64,000 nt of DNA from an uncultured SAR86 cluster bacterium (GTDB lineage Bacteria > Pseudomonadota > Gammaproteobacteria > Magnimaribacterales > D2472). Below the pieces are notes generated by a model, which was not told the DNA's origin, searched no databases, and worked only from the letters and a program-made list of their open reading frames with translations. Below are positions 1-10,415 of the stretch, piece by piece. Both the position numbers and the translations under genes were made by a program. Positions within the stretch are counted from its first letter, which is position 1; each line of letters opens with the position of its first letter. The DNA is taken from the NCBI GenBank assembly GCA_902602595.1, contig CACKRJ010000002.1:62001-126000 (forward strand), read 5' to 3'.

Positions 1-527
1 ATATGTGTTTTAAAATCGTCTATTTCCTTTTGAACTAATGGTTTTTCCTTATCACTAGCCTCATCTAGCTGCCTAAATAAACCTCCAAGTTCCCTGGCAT
101 CAGCTTGTCTTAAGAACGTATAAAGTTCTTTTATAAGTGCTGCAACTGAAGTTTTTTCGTGCATAGACTGATCTGGAAGGGGTCCAAATTCAGATCGTAA
201 TGCAGCAACCATCCAGCCTGAAAGATAAAGGTATCTCTTATCAGTCGTACCAAAGTGTTTTTTAATTGAAATTAATTTTTGTTGGCCAATAAAACCATGC
301 CAGCATCCTAATGATTGTGTGTAAGCTGATGAATCTTTATCGTATTCATCCATATCCTTTCTCATCAATGATGCTGTATATTTAGCAATATCAATTCCTG
401 ATTTAAACTGATTTTGCAGTCTCATCCTAGCTGCATACTCTGGATTTATAGAATCCCAGCTAGATTCAGAAAATTTTGGAATCTTATTTAACTTATCTAC
501 TTCAGATGTAAAGTTTGTTTTTGACAT
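1..527 (-). CDS. aceA: Isocitrate lyase (large, Pseudomonas-type), N-terminal part, truncated by window edge
   Basis: Manual minus-strand translation from CAT at 525-527: MSKTNFTSEVDKLNKIPKFSESSWDSINPEYAARMRLQNQFKSGIDIAKYTASLMRKDMDEYDKDSSAYTQSLGCWHGFIGQQKLISIKKHFG...YLYLSGWMVAALRSEFGPLPDQSMHEKTSVAALIKELYTFLRQADARELGGLFRQLDEA; resembles remembered AceA sequences. Confidence 0.9.
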   Translation of the reverse strand, partial: MSKTNFTSEVDKLNKIPKFSESSWDSINPEYAARMRLQNQFKSGIDIAKYTASLMRKDMDEYDKDSSAYTQSLGCWHGFIGQQKLISIKKHFGTTDKRYLYLSGWMVAALRSEFGPLPDQSMHEKTSVAALIKELYTFLRQADARELGGLFRQLDEASDKEKPLVQKEIDDFKTH

Positions 528-644
528 TATAGCCCCCCATGTATCAATGTAGTGAATTTGAATTTAAATACTATTAATTGTCAATATTATTTATAAATTC
601 TATATTAATAGTATTTTAAGAGATAAAATTTTGTAGTTAAACTA

Positions 645-2003
645 CTAAAATTTATTTTTTGCTAGTATTGAGGCAATACCAGTGTAATTATGAGGCGTAA
701 GTTTTCTTAATTTATTTTTTGAAGTTTTTGAGATTTTTAGTGAATCAACTATTTCTAAATATGAATGTTTATTAAGATTTTGTCCTCTGGTTAAATTTTT
801 AATTTCTTCATAGGCATTTTCATAGCCCTCTAACTTCATAACTATCTGCAATCCTTCAGCGAGTACTTGCCAATTATCTGAAAGCTCTGATGCAGTTTTT
901 ATTCTATTAGGTTGAATTTTATTTAAGCCTTGTATGCAGGAAATAATTCCTAAATAGCTATACCCAAAACCTATACCAATATTTCGTAAAACAGTTGAAT
1001 CAGATAAATCTCTTTGTAATCTAGATTTTGATAATTTTTCCGCAAAGAAACCCATCAAAGAATTTGAAATTCCCATGTTTCCTTCAGAATTTTCAAAATC
1101 AATTGGGTTTACTTTGTGAGGCATAGTAGAGGATCCAACTTCACCATCTTTAAGTTTTAATTTAAAAATATCATTAGAGATGTATGCCCAAAAATCTTGA
1201 TTCATATCGATCAAAATATTATTAATTCTTTGAATGCATTGACAAATTTCCGCTATTCCATCGTGTGGTTCAATTTGTGTTGTTACAGGATTTTGTTCAA
1301 CTTGATATGATGAAATAAACTTTTTAGTCTTTGATGCCCAGTTAATGCTTGGATCAGCCAAATATAAAGTATGGTAGTTACCTGTAGCACCACTAAATTT
1401 AGCTAAAGTTCTTATCCTTTTTAGTATTTCTTTTTGTCGAATTAGTCTTTGATGAAAGACTTTTATTTCTTTTCCAAGAGTAGATGGAGACGCAGCTTGC
1501 CCATGAGTTCTGGCAAGCATGGATATTGATGACCATGATTTAGATTTTAAATTTAATATTTTAATGAGGGAGTCAAATTTTTTAATATATATATCTTTAG
1601 CATCTCTAAGTAATACACCATATGTTAATGAATTAATGTCTTCACTAGTTAATGCAAAATGGACTAAATGTTCGTATTTTTTTAAATTAGAATATTTCTT
1701 CATTTCTTCTCTAATAAAATATTCAACAGCTTTAACATCATGATTAGTCTTTGATTCAATTTTTTTAATCCTTTTGCTTGATTTTTCATCAAAATTATTT
1801 TTGATTGCTAAAAGATTTTTTTTTGCAGCTATAGTTAGCGGCTGGAACTTTTTACCGCATTGAGTGGTTAAAAAAATTATCCAATCAATCTCAATTTTAA
1901 ATCGAGTTTTATTTAGATTGGATTCTGAAAAATTCTTTGCTAATTTAACAATTTTTTGATTGTAGCGATTATCTAGTGGAGAGATTTGATCTTGATTTTT
2001 CAT
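645..2003 (-). CDS. purB: Adenylosuccinate lyase; start taken at MKNQDQISPLDNRY rather than the longer ORF start
   Basis: PLDNRY N-terminus, SEDIN, ARTHGQAASPSTLGKE, GSSTMPHKVNPIDFENSEGN signature. Confidence 0.95.
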   Translation of the reverse strand: MKNQDQISPLDNRYNQKIVKLAKNFSESNLNKTRFKIEIDWIIFLTTQCGKKFQPLTIAAKKNLLAIKNNFDEKSSKRIKKIESKTNHDVKAVEYFIREEMKKYSNLKKYEHLVHFALTSEDINSLTYGVLLRDAKDIYIKKFDSLIKILNLKSKSWSSISMLARTHGQAASPSTLGKEIKVFHQRLIRQKEILKRIRTLAKFSGATGNYHTLYLADPSINWASKTKKFISSYQVEQNPVTTQIEPHDGIAEICQCIQRINNILIDMNQDFWAYISNDIFKLKLKDGEVGSSTMPHKVNPIDFENSEGNMGISNSLMGFFAEKLSKSRLQRDLSDSTVLRNIGIGFGYSYLGIISCIQGLNKIQPNRIKTASELSDNWQVLAEGLQIVMKLEGYENAYEEIKNLTRGQNLNKHSYLEIVDSLKISKTSKNKLRKLTPHNYTGIASILAKNKF

Positions 2004-2017
2004 TGAGCTAATTATAG

Positions 2018-3109
2018 CTAGTCTTTTAAAGCTTTTGCTATTATGCCCCCACCTAAACATTGATTATTTTTATATAGCACAGCTGATTGTCCTGGCGCTA
2101 TTGCTCTGATGTTTTCTGAGAACAATACTTTTACTCCATCATCTAAAAAGTGTGCAATACACTCTATCGGCTTTCCTCTGTGTCGAACTTGTACATGACA
2201 ACTAAGTTTTTTTGGATTTTTAGTTGGATTAATCCATTTCATTTTTTCCATAATTAATCCGCTACTCATTAATAAATTATTAAATTCTCCCTGGCATACA
2301 TAAATTTCATTTAGTTCAATATTTTTATCGTAAACGTACCATGGCAACTCGGGTTTATTTTTAACGCCACCAACATTTAACCCTTGTCTTTGGCCTTGAG
2401 TAAAAAGAATTGCTCCTGGATGTTTTCCAACGATGTTACCTTCAGAATCTTTTATATTTCCATTTTTAAACTTTATAAATCTTTTAAGAAAATCTTTTAA
2501 ATTTCTTTCTCCAACAAAACAAATACCGACAGAATCTTTTTTATCATGATTTATAAAATTATTACTTTCAGCGATTTCTCTAACTTCACTCTTAGTTAAT
2601 CCTTCTAGAGGAAATAAACATTTAGCAAAATCTTTGCCACTAACTTCATGAAGAAAATATGTTTGATCTTTATTTAAATCTTTTGATCTCATTAAAAGAG
2701 TTTTATTATTTTTGCGTACAATTTTTGCATAGTGGCCGGTTGCTATGTGGTCAGCTCCAATTTTAATCGCATAATCTAAAAATGATTTGAACTTAATTTC
2801 TCTATTACACAAAATATCAGGATTTGGTGTTCTTCCTTTTTCATGCTCTGAAAGAAATTCTTTAAATACTCTATCCCAATATTCATCACTAAAATTTGCT
2901 TTATGCAATGGAATATTTAATTGATCACAAACTTTAGATGCATCATTAAAATCAAGCTCTGATGTGCAAACTTCTCCCGGTTCATTTTGCCAATTTTGCA
3001 TAAATAAACCTTGGACGTTATAACCTTCTTTTTGTAATAAATAAGCTGCAACAGACGAGTCAACACCACCTGACATACCAACAACAACTGTTTTATTTAT
3101 ATTTGCCAT
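2018..3109 (-). CDS. mnmA: tRNA-specific 2-thiouridylase
   Basis: VVVGMSGGVDSSVAAYLL PP-loop, NPDILCNREIKF, ATGHYA, GICFVGERN. Confidence 0.95.
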   Translation of the reverse strand: MANINKTVVVGMSGGVDSSVAAYLLQKEGYNVQGLFMQNWQNEPGEVCTSELDFNDASKVCDQLNIPLHKANFSDEYWDRVFKEFLSEHEKGRTPNPDILCNREIKFKSFLDYAIKIGADHIATGHYAKIVRKNNKTLLMRSKDLNKDQTYFLHEVSGKDFAKCLFPLEGLTKSEVREIAESNNFINHDKKDSVGICFVGERNLKDFLKRFIKFKNGNIKDSEGNIVGKHPGAILFTQGQRQGLNVGGVKNKPELPWYVYDKNIELNEIYVCQGEFNNLLMSSGLIMEKMKWINPTKNPKKLSCHVQVRHRGKPIECIAHFLDDGVKVLFSENIRAIAPGQSAVLYKNNQCLGGGIIAKALKD

Positions 3110-3198
3110 ATTTTATTTATAAACCTTAATTTAAGAGGTTTTTTTAGAGTATAATTCATCCAAATTTTACAATATAAAACCGTTTCAAAGAGGATAAC

Positions 3199-4452
3199 AT
3201 GGCTTATAAACATATTAAGATCCCCAAAGAAGGCTCAAAAATTACATTAAAAGATGGGTTGCTTCAAGTCCCTGATAATCCAATTATTCCTTTTATAGAA
3301 GGTGATGGCATCGGAATTGATATTACGCCAGCTATGATTGATGTTGTAGATAATGCTGTAGAGACGGCATATAAAGGAGATAAAAAAATAGCATGGATGG
3401 AGGTTTTTTGTGGCGAAAAATCAACACAGGTATATGATGCGGATACATGGTTACCTGATGAAACCATTGAAGCGTTAAAAGAGTATATCGTCAGCATCAA
3501 AGGACCATTAACAACTCCTGTTGGAGGCGGAATCAGATCATTAAATGTCTCATTGCGTCAGATTCTAGATCTTTATGTGTGTTTAAGACCAATTAGATAT
3601 TTTGCAGGTGTTCCAAGTCCAGTAAAAAATCCTTCTCATGTTGACATGGTAATTTTTAGAGAGAATTCCGAAGACATATATGCTGGTGTAGAGTTTGAAG
3701 CTGGCTCCAAAGAGTCAGATGCTATGGTAAAAGTTCTACAAGAACAATTTAACGTAACTCAAATTCGTTTTCCTTCTGAAGTCGGCCTGGGTGTAAAACC
3801 TATATCGAAGCAGGGGACAGAAAGACTAGTAAAACAAGCCCTTGATTATGCAATCAAAAATGATAGATCGTCTGTAACACTTGTTCACAAGGGAAATATT
3901 ATGAAGTTTACTGAGGGAGCATTTAGAGATTGGGGATATGAGTTAAGCATGAATTCATACCATGGAGAACTATTAGATGGCGGCCCATGGGTTACAGTCA
4001 AGAATCCGAATACTAATAAAAATATCATAGTCAAAGATGTAATTTGTGATGCCTTTCTTCAACAAATCCTTACTAGGCCTAAAGAGTATGATGTTATAGC
4101 AACAATGAACTTGAATGGTGATTATGTTTCAGATGCGCTTGCGGCTTGTGTTGGAGGTATCGGTATTGCTCCTGGAGCAAATATTGGAGATGACTCTGCA
4201 TTATTTGAGGCAACACATGGTACTGCACCAAAATATGCTGGTCAGGATAAAGTTAATCCAGGCTCGTTAATTTTGTCAGCCGAAATGATGTTAAGGCATA
4301 TGGGTTGGACTGAAGCAGCTGACCTTATTATTTCATCAATGGAAGCTGCAATTACAGATAAAATGGTTACTTACGATTTTGAGAGACTCATGGATGGCGC
4401 AAATTTAGTTTCTTGTTCAGGCTTTGCAAAGGAAATGATTAAAAGAATGTGA
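3199..4452 (+). CDS. icd: NADP-dependent isocitrate dehydrogenase
   Basis: [86 protein letters not shown]. Confidence 0.96.
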   Translation: MAYKHIKIPKEGSKITLKDGLLQVPDNPIIPFIEGDGIGIDITPAMIDVVDNAVETAYKGDKKIAWMEVFCGEKSTQVYDADTWLPDETIEALKEYIVSIKGPLTTPVGGGIRSLNVSLRQILDLYVCLRPIRYFAGVPSPVKNPSHVDMVIFRENSEDIYAGVEFEAGSKESDAMVKVLQEQFNVTQIRFPSEVGLGVKPISKQGTERLVKQALDYAIKNDRSSVTLVHKGNIMKFTEGAFRDWGYELSMNSYHGELLDGGPWVTVKNPNTNKNIIVKDVICDAFLQQILTRPKEYDVIATMNLNGDYVSDALAACVGGIGIAPGANIGDDSALFEATHGTAPKYAGQDKVNPGSLILSAEMMLRHMGWTEAADLIISSMEAAITDKMVTYDFERLMDGANLVSCSGFAKEMIKRM

Positions 4453-4460
4453 GGATTTAT

Positions 4461-4799
4461 ATGTCTTCAGAATCTTCTAGCGGTTCCAATGGTTCAGGTG
4501 ATTTAGGTACCCTTGTCTTAGAGGGAAGACCGGAATTAAAAGAACCTCCATTGTATCAAGTTGTCCTGCTTAATGATGACTTCACACCTATGGAATTTGT
4601 TGTTTACATTCTTCAATCAATTTTTGGTTATGATCACGAAAGATCTACCCAAATTATGCTTGCCGTTCATACAAAAGGAAAGGGAGTTTGTGGTATATTT
4701 CCTAAAGAGATTGCAGAAATGAAATCTCATGAAATCAATGAAATGGCAAAAGCTCATGAGCATCCTCTTATAAGTGAAATAGAGCCGTTAACAGATTAA
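4461..4799 (+). CDS. clpS: ATP-dependent Clp protease adaptor ClpS
   Basis: PPLYQVVLLNDDFTPMEFVVYIL...MLAVHTKGKGVCGIFPKEIAE; immediately upstream of clpA. Confidence 0.95.
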   Translation: MSSESSSGSNGSGDLGTLVLEGRPELKEPPLYQVVLLNDDFTPMEFVVYILQSIFGYDHERSTQIMLAVHTKGKGVCGIFPKEIAEMKSHEINEMAKAHEHPLISEIEPLTD

Positions 4800-7054
4800 T
4801 GTTTAGCAAAGAATTAGAACAATCAATAGCAAATTTATTCGATCAGGCTCAAGATCAGAATCTTGAGTACCTCACCATTGAGCATCTTCTATTGATGCTT
4901 ATCGCTGATTTTGAAGTCCGGCAAGCGCTTGAGATAAATGATGTAAATATACCAACTTTAAGAGAAAATCTAGAAGAGCATGTAAGAGATAACACTCCTA
5001 CTAAATCTGATACAAAAAAGCCAGTTCAACCTACATTAGGTTTTCAAAGAGTTCTTCAAAGAGCTGTTTTTCATGTTCAGTCTTCTGGTAAGGGAATTGT
5101 AAAACCAATTAATTTATTAGTTGCAATTTTTTCTGAAAAAGAATCTCATTCAGTATTTCTTCTTTCAAAACAAGGAATTGGAAGATTAGATATTGTTTCC
5201 TATATATCTCATGGAAAACCAAAGGAAGCTTCTTCTGAATCCGAATCAACTCCATTGGATGATGTTAATGAACAAGAACCATCTCTACAAAGTAACGAAT
5301 TAGAATTTCTAATTGATTTAAATAATTTAGCCGAAATTAATAAAGTAGACCAGCTGGTAGGGCGTACAGATGAAGTAGATCGAATAATACAAATCCTAGC
5401 TAGAAGAACCAAAAATAACCCATTATTAGTCGGGGAATCTGGTGTTGGTAAAACTGCAATAGCTGAGGGTTTAGCGCACTTAATAAATTCAAAAGATACT
5501 CCTGAATTTCTACATGAATCAAAATTGTATTCTTTAGATATAGGGGCATTAATTGCTGGAACTAAATACAGGGGGGATTTCGAAAAAAGACTCAAATCGG
5601 TACTAAAATTTTTAGATGAACAAAATAATCCAATTTTATTTATCGATGAAATTCATACAATTATTGGTGCTGGATCAGCGTCTGGCGGAAGCCTGGATGT
5701 TTCTAATCTTTTGAAACCTGCATTAGGCAAAGGAAAACTCAGATGTATTGGTTCAACAACTTTTCAAGAATATAGAGGTGTTTTTAATCAGAATCAGGCG
5801 TTATCTAGAAGATTTCAAAAAATTGATGTGCTAGAGCCATCTGTGGATGAGTGCATACAAATCCTCGATGGTTTGAAAAGTAATTATGAATCTCATCATA
5901 ATGTTAAATACTCGAGTGAATCAATAAATTCAGCTGTTGTATTATCTAAGCGATTTCTAAATGACAGATTTTTGCCAGATAAAGCTATTGATTTAATAGA
6001 TGAAACAGGCGCTTTATTAAACATATCTAGATCTAATTCTAAAAAAATAACCGTAAAACAGGTACATATTGAAAAAACTATATCTAAGATTTCTAAAATT
6101 CCTGAACAAACTATCTCTAATCAGGAATCAATAAATCTTCAGAAATTAGAATCAGACTTAAAAACTGTTATTTTTGGGCAAGATCAAGCTATTAAGAGCC
6201 TAGTTAATGCGATTAAATTATCTAGAGCAGGGCTCAGAGATGACAATAAAACCATAGGTTCTTTCTTATTTGCTGGCCCTACTGGAGTTGGTAAAACTGA
6301 AATCACCACTCAATTGGCCAATATTATGGGTATTGAACTTGTAAGATTTGATATGTCTGAGTATATGGAAAGGCATACTGTATCAAGATTAATCGGAGCA
6401 CCTCCTGGATATGTTGGATTTGATCAAGGTGGCCTTTTAACTGAAGCAGTTGTTCAAAATCCACATTGCGTACTTTTGCTTGATGAAATAGAAAAGGCCC
6501 ACCCAGATATATTTAATTTATTACTTCAGATTATGGATTCGGGAGTTTTAACTGATAATAATGGTCGTAAAGCAGATTTTAGAAACGTCATTGTTGTGAT
6601 GACAACAAATGCTGGCGCTGATTTGTTAGAAAAGAAGAGTATTGGATTTAGTGATCAATCTAATGAATCTGATGCATTATTATCACTTAAGAAATTATTT
6701 TCACCAGAATTTAGAAATAGATTGGATGAGATTATTCAGTTCAATTATCTACCAATGAAGGTTATCTTATCCATTGTTGATAAATTTCTTACTAAGCTTC
6801 AAGCACAGCTTGATGCAAGAAATGTTGAACTAATCTATTCCAAAAAAGTTTTAAACTGGATTGCTGAAAATGGTTATAACAAAGAAATGGGAGCAAGACC
6901 CATGGAAAGGTTTATTACAAATAACATCAAGAAACCCTTAGTTGATAAGGTATTATTTGGAGAGCTTAGTAAGGGCGGTCAAATTAAAGTTGATCTAGTT
7001 GCGAACGAAGTGAAATTTAGCGCTAAAAAGAAAACTGCAAAATCTAAGGCTTAA
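4799..7054 (+). CDS. clpA: ATP-dependent Clp protease ATP-binding subunit ClpA
   Basis: Two AAA+ modules (GESGVGKTAIAEGLA, GPTGVGKTEITTQLA), Clp N domain. Confidence 0.96.
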   Translation: MFSKELEQSIANLFDQAQDQNLEYLTIEHLLLMLIADFEVRQALEINDVNIPTLRENLEEHVRDNTPTKSDTKKPVQPTLGFQRVLQRAVFHVQSSGKGIVKPINLLVAIFSEKESHSVFLLSKQGIGRLDIVSYISHGKPKEASSESESTPLDDVNEQEPSLQSNELEFLIDLNNLAEINKVDQLVGRTDEVDRIIQILARRTKNNPLLVGESGVGKTAIAEGLAHLINSKDTPEFLHESKLYSLDIGALIAGTKYRGDFEKRLKSVLKFLDEQNNPILFIDEIHTIIGAGSASGGSLDVSNLLKPALGKGKLRCIGSTTFQEYRGVFNQNQALSRRFQKIDVLEPSVDECIQILDGLKSNYESHHNVKYSSESINSAVVLSKRFLNDRFLPDKAIDLIDETGALLNISRSNSKKITVKQVHIEKTISKISKIPEQTISNQESINLQKLESDLKTVIFGQDQAIKSLVNAIKLSRAGLRDDNKTIGSFLFAGPTGVGKTEITTQLANIMGIELVRFDMSEYMERHTVSRLIGAPPGYVGFDQGGLLTEAVVQNPHCVLLLDEIEKAHPDIFNLLLQIMDSGVLTDNNGRKADFRNVIVVMTTNAGADLLEKKSIGFSDQSNESDALLSLKKLFSPEFRNRLDEIIQFNYLPMKVILSIVDKFLTKLQAQLDARNVELIYSKKVLNWIAENGYNKEMGARPMERFITNNIKKPLVDKVLFGELSKGGQIKVDLVANEVKFSAKKKTAKSKA

Positions 7055-7055
7055 C

Positions 7056-7274
7056 TTAACGTCCTCTGAATGTAATTCTGCCTTTTGTTAGATCGTAAGG
7101 AGTCATCTCAACTTTAACCTTATCTCCAGTTAAGATCCTGATGTAATGCTTTCGCATTTTCCCTGAAATATGAGCTTCAATTATATGATCGTTTTCTAAT
7201 TTAACTTTAAAAGTAGTATTAGGAAGAGTTTCTATTACTTCTCCTTCAAATTCTAAATTGTCTTCTTTTGCCAT
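7056..7274 (-). CDS. infA: Translation initiation factor IF-1
   Basis: 72 aa; [72 protein letters not shown]. Confidence 0.97.
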   Translation of the reverse strand: MAKEDNLEFEGEVIETLPNTTFKVKLENDHIIEAHISGKMRKHYIRILTGDKVKVEMTPYDLTKGRITFRGR

Positions 7275-7317
7275 ATGTCCATTTTACACTAAAATAAATA
7301 ATTAAAAGGAGAAAATT

Positions 7318-7629
7318 ATGTCAGATAATATAAGCGTATATATGGTAGTCAATTTAACGATACATGATAAAGATGAATATCGGATATATGAAAAAGGCTT
7401 CTTTTCATATCTAAAAAAACATAATGGGACCTTTATAACATATGACGATAATCGTCAGATTCTTGAGGGAGTAGAGCCTCTTCCAGGAAGAACAATTATA
7501 TTTTCCTTTCCAACAGAAGAAGATGCTGATAACTGGTGGGCAGATGAGGGATACCAAGAGTTAAGCAAGCATAGAAGGGCAGCAACAGAAATCACACTTC
7601 AACGTGTTAAAGGATTACCACCAAGGTAA
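7318..7629 (+). CDS. DUF1330-like small protein
   Basis: 103 aa; GTFITYDDNRQILEG...PGRTIIFSFPTEEDADNWWADEGYQEL is DUF1330-like; RBS aaaggag upstream. Confidence 0.75.
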   Translation: MSDNISVYMVVNLTIHDKDEYRIYEKGFFSYLKKHNGTFITYDDNRQILEGVEPLPGRTIIFSFPTEEDADNWWADEGYQELSKHRRAATEITLQRVKGLPPR

Positions 7630-7633
7630 TAAA

Positions 7634-8488
7634 GTGAAAAAATTTATTAGTGTAAATGGTAAAAAAATTGCCTACATAGATGAGGGAATGGGAGATGCTA
7701 TTGTTTTTATTCACGGGAATCCAACATCTTCATATTTATGGAGAAATATAGCACCTAATTTTAATAAGTCATTTAGAGTAATTGTTCCAGATCTAATAGG
7801 AATGGGAGATTCAGAAAAGCTTGAGGGTATTGATAATCCCGGATACAGCTTTAATGGTCAATATGAGTATTTGGAAGGATTTTTCAAAAAATTAGATCTT
7901 GGAAACAAAATACATCTTGTAATACATGATTGGGGTTGTGGCCTTGGATTAAAGTATGCGAGATTGCATTCAGATAGTATTTCTTCAATAACTTTTATGG
8001 AGGGAGTTACTGTTCCGTTAACTTGGGATCAATGGCCTGAGGCTGGCATAAAAATTTTTAAACTTTTTAGATCAGATGCAGGTGAAGAATTAATTCTAGA
8101 TAAAAATTTCTTTGTAGAAAGAATTTTATTTAATGATCCAATTAACCCAATGTCTGAAGAAACAAAAAAAGAATATTTGAGACCATTTACGCAACAAGGT
8201 GAAGATAGACGACCAACATTAACATTTCCAAGAAATATACCGTTTAACAAAGAGCCATTTGATACTCACAATGAGATAAAGATGAATTCAGAATTTCATA
8301 ACACCTCTAATATTCCAAAATTATTTATTAATGCTGATCCTGGATTCTTGTTAGTTGGTTCTCAAAGAGACGAAGTAAGAGCATGGGCAAACCTAAAAGA
8401 AGTTGTAGTAAAAGGCAATCATTTCATTCAAGAAGACTCTCCAGAAGAGATAACGGCTTATATTAAGGATTTTATATCGGAATTATAG
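7634..8488 (+). CDS. Haloalkane dehalogenase-family alpha/beta hydrolase (HLD-II-like); likely GTG start
   Basis: HGNPTSSYLWRNI, VIHDWGCGLGLKYA (nucleophile Asp), FMEGV, KGNHFIQEDSPEEI (catalytic His). Confidence 0.82.
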   Translation: MKKFISVNGKKIAYIDEGMGDAIVFIHGNPTSSYLWRNIAPNFNKSFRVIVPDLIGMGDSEKLEGIDNPGYSFNGQYEYLEGFFKKLDLGNKIHLVIHDWGCGLGLKYARLHSDSISSITFMEGVTVPLTWDQWPEAGIKIFKLFRSDAGEELILDKNFFVERILFNDPINPMSEETKKEYLRPFTQQGEDRRPTLTFPRNIPFNKEPFDTHNEIKMNSEFHNTSNIPKLFINADPGFLLVGSQRDEVRAWANLKEVVVKGNHFIQEDSPEEITAYIKDFISEL

Positions 8489-8614
8489 GTATATATTATT
8501 TAACATAATATATATTATGCGAAGTTATATCTTCTATATAGGTGTGATAATGCATCCCTAGCCCGCTAATACATAATAGGAAGGATCTTATATTTAAATT
8601 AATATTGGAAAAGA

Positions 8615-9028
8615 CTACTGTTCTAAGCTTGTTCTAGTACATTTCAGGACTTGAAGATCTTCCACTTCCTCTAATAATAACTTAAGTTCTCTATACTCAT
8701 TTAACTCTCTTGGAGTTTCAGATGATTTAAAGCCGAAGAAGTTTTCCCCAATTTCAGGATTTTGAGTACCTATACCTGCAAACATATTTGCATTTGATTT
8801 AGTTTTCCCAGTTAGAAGTCTATCTGCAATATCATCAATTAAAGTGGATATCTGAATCCTAGTTTCATTAAGTTGCTTACAGTTTAATATTTTTGGGTTT
8901 ACCTTTGCGAAATGACGATCAGCTAATACTTTTTCATCATAAGTCCACCTAGGTATAGCACAGCTGGATGTAATAAGTGAAAGAACGAATAAGCTAATAA
9001 AGCTTTTATTAAAAAAATTTATATACAT
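8615..9028 (-). CDS. Hypothetical lipoprotein
   Basis: N-terminal hydrophobic segment with lipobox-like LITSSCA; no recognised domain. Confidence 0.5.
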   Translation of the reverse strand: MYINFFNKSFISLFVLSLITSSCAIPRWTYDEKVLADRHFAKVNPKILNCKQLNETRIQISTLIDDIADRLLTGKTKSNANMFAGIGTQNPEIGENFFGFKSSETPRELNEYRELKLLLEEVEDLQVLKCTRTSLEQ

Positions 9029-9211
9029 TTATTTATTATCCCTATTCTTTATTATAAGTGTGACAATTTATCATAATATATACAAATATTGTAGTTATGT
9101 GTGCAATTTAAGTATTAAGTTAGTACTATTTTATCAGGATAACAATGTTAAAATCAGTATCTGAGCAAGAAGCTAAGATAGTCAAGATAATGATGAATTG
9201 AACAACTCTAA

Positions 9212-10336
9212 CTATAAAATATCTTCTTTACTAATAACTTTTTGGTCCATGGTAAATCCTTTAGGATTATCATTAATAAAATCAATTATAAGCTGGGCAC
9301 ATTCAGGACCAGCCTCTTCTTGTAAAAAATGTCCAGGTCCGCTAATTACAACCTCTTGAGCGGATGGAATTCTTTTTAACATTGAAACCATTCTGGGGTT
9401 ATTACCCGTGACAGGATCATTATCACTATTTGCAATTAGAAATGGCTTATGCCATTTTTCAAAAACGTTTCTATAAGCTATTTCATTTTTTCTTAACTCG
9501 CTAGGAATTAAATATGGAAAAATTTGCGGGCCAGCTTTATACGTAGCATTGGGATATGGTGCTTCATACCCTGCTCTTTCTAAGTCAGTTACATTACCTA
9601 GGGTTTGCATGATCCCTCCAACATCTATGTTATCTGTATATCTTGAATACCTAATCCACCCTGTAAATCCATCACCTCCGATAAATTCTTCCCATGTGGC
9701 TGGTCCTTGAAACCAAATACCTAATTTAAACAGCGGATAACTAATAAAAGACATTAGATCTCTAAAAAATCCTCTTCCAGGAGCTATTAAGCTTGTATTG
9801 GATGCAATAATTCTTGAGAACCTATCAGGTTCTTCTGCTATGACTCTGAGGCCAACTAAACCACCCCAATCATGAACATGAGCAGTAATATTATATAGAT
9901 CTAGTTCTACTATTAATTGAGTCATTTTATCTACATGCATTTGATGAGAATAATTCTCTATTGAGATATATTTATCAGATTTCCCAAATCCAACCATATC
10001 AGGTGCTATTACTCTATAACCTGCCTCAGTAAGAGTGGGAATCATTTTTCTAAATAAATAGCTCCAAGTAGGCTCACCATGCAGTAAATATATAATTTCT
10101 CCATCATCAGGCCCTTCATCTAAATAATGAATGCGTGTGTCACCAATAGTTAAATAATTTGCTTTAAATGGATAATCTATAATGTTGTTGAAACGTTCAA
10201 CTGGTGTTCTAAGAACTCCAGGTGCAACTAAATTGAATCTATCATAATCAACATCAACATCAACATTTCTTAAAAAGAAAAATATTCCAACAGTAATTAC
10301 TACTAGGATAAATATTATTGATATAAGTTTTTTCAT
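9212..10336 (-). CDS. Haloalkane dehalogenase-like alpha/beta hydrolase (HLD-I-like) with N-terminal membrane anchor
   Basis: HGEPTWSYLFRKMIPTL, APDMVGFGKSDKY, VHDWGGLVGLRVI, GPGHFLQEEAG; N-term KKLISIIFILVVITVGIFFFL. Confidence 0.8.
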   Translation of the reverse strand: MKKLISIIFILVVITVGIFFFLRNVDVDVDYDRFNLVAPGVLRTPVERFNNIIDYPFKANYLTIGDTRIHYLDEGPDDGEIIYLLHGEPTWSYLFRKMIPTLTEAGYRVIAPDMVGFGKSDKYISIENYSHQMHVDKMTQLIVELDLYNITAHVHDWGGLVGLRVIAEEPDRFSRIIASNTSLIAPGRGFFRDLMSFISYPLFKLGIWFQGPATWEEFIGGDGFTGWIRYSRYTDNIDVGGIMQTLGNVTDLERAGYEAPYPNATYKAGPQIFPYLIPSELRKNEIAYRNVFEKWHKPFLIANSDNDPVTGNNPRMVSMLKRIPSAQEVVISGPGHFLQEEAGPECAQLIIDFINDNPKGFTMDQKVISKEDIL

Positions 10337-10415
10337 AAAATTTTATCTCATTAAGTCTACGATATTTAAAGAGATATGTATTATCATCTTAATAAATAAT
10401 ATTAAAACTATTTAT

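Noticed and set aside
5209-5595. 128-aa minus-strand ORF inside clpA
   Set aside because: Fully antisense to a confidently identified gene; no recognisable family; typical shadow ORF
8504-8519. CATAATATATATTATG 16-bp palindrome
   Set aside because: Pure AT alternation except ends; plausible by chance in this base composition
9145-9201. Possible 18-aa leader peptide MLKSVSEQEAKIVKIMMN
   Set aside because: Too short, no RBS or conservation evidence available
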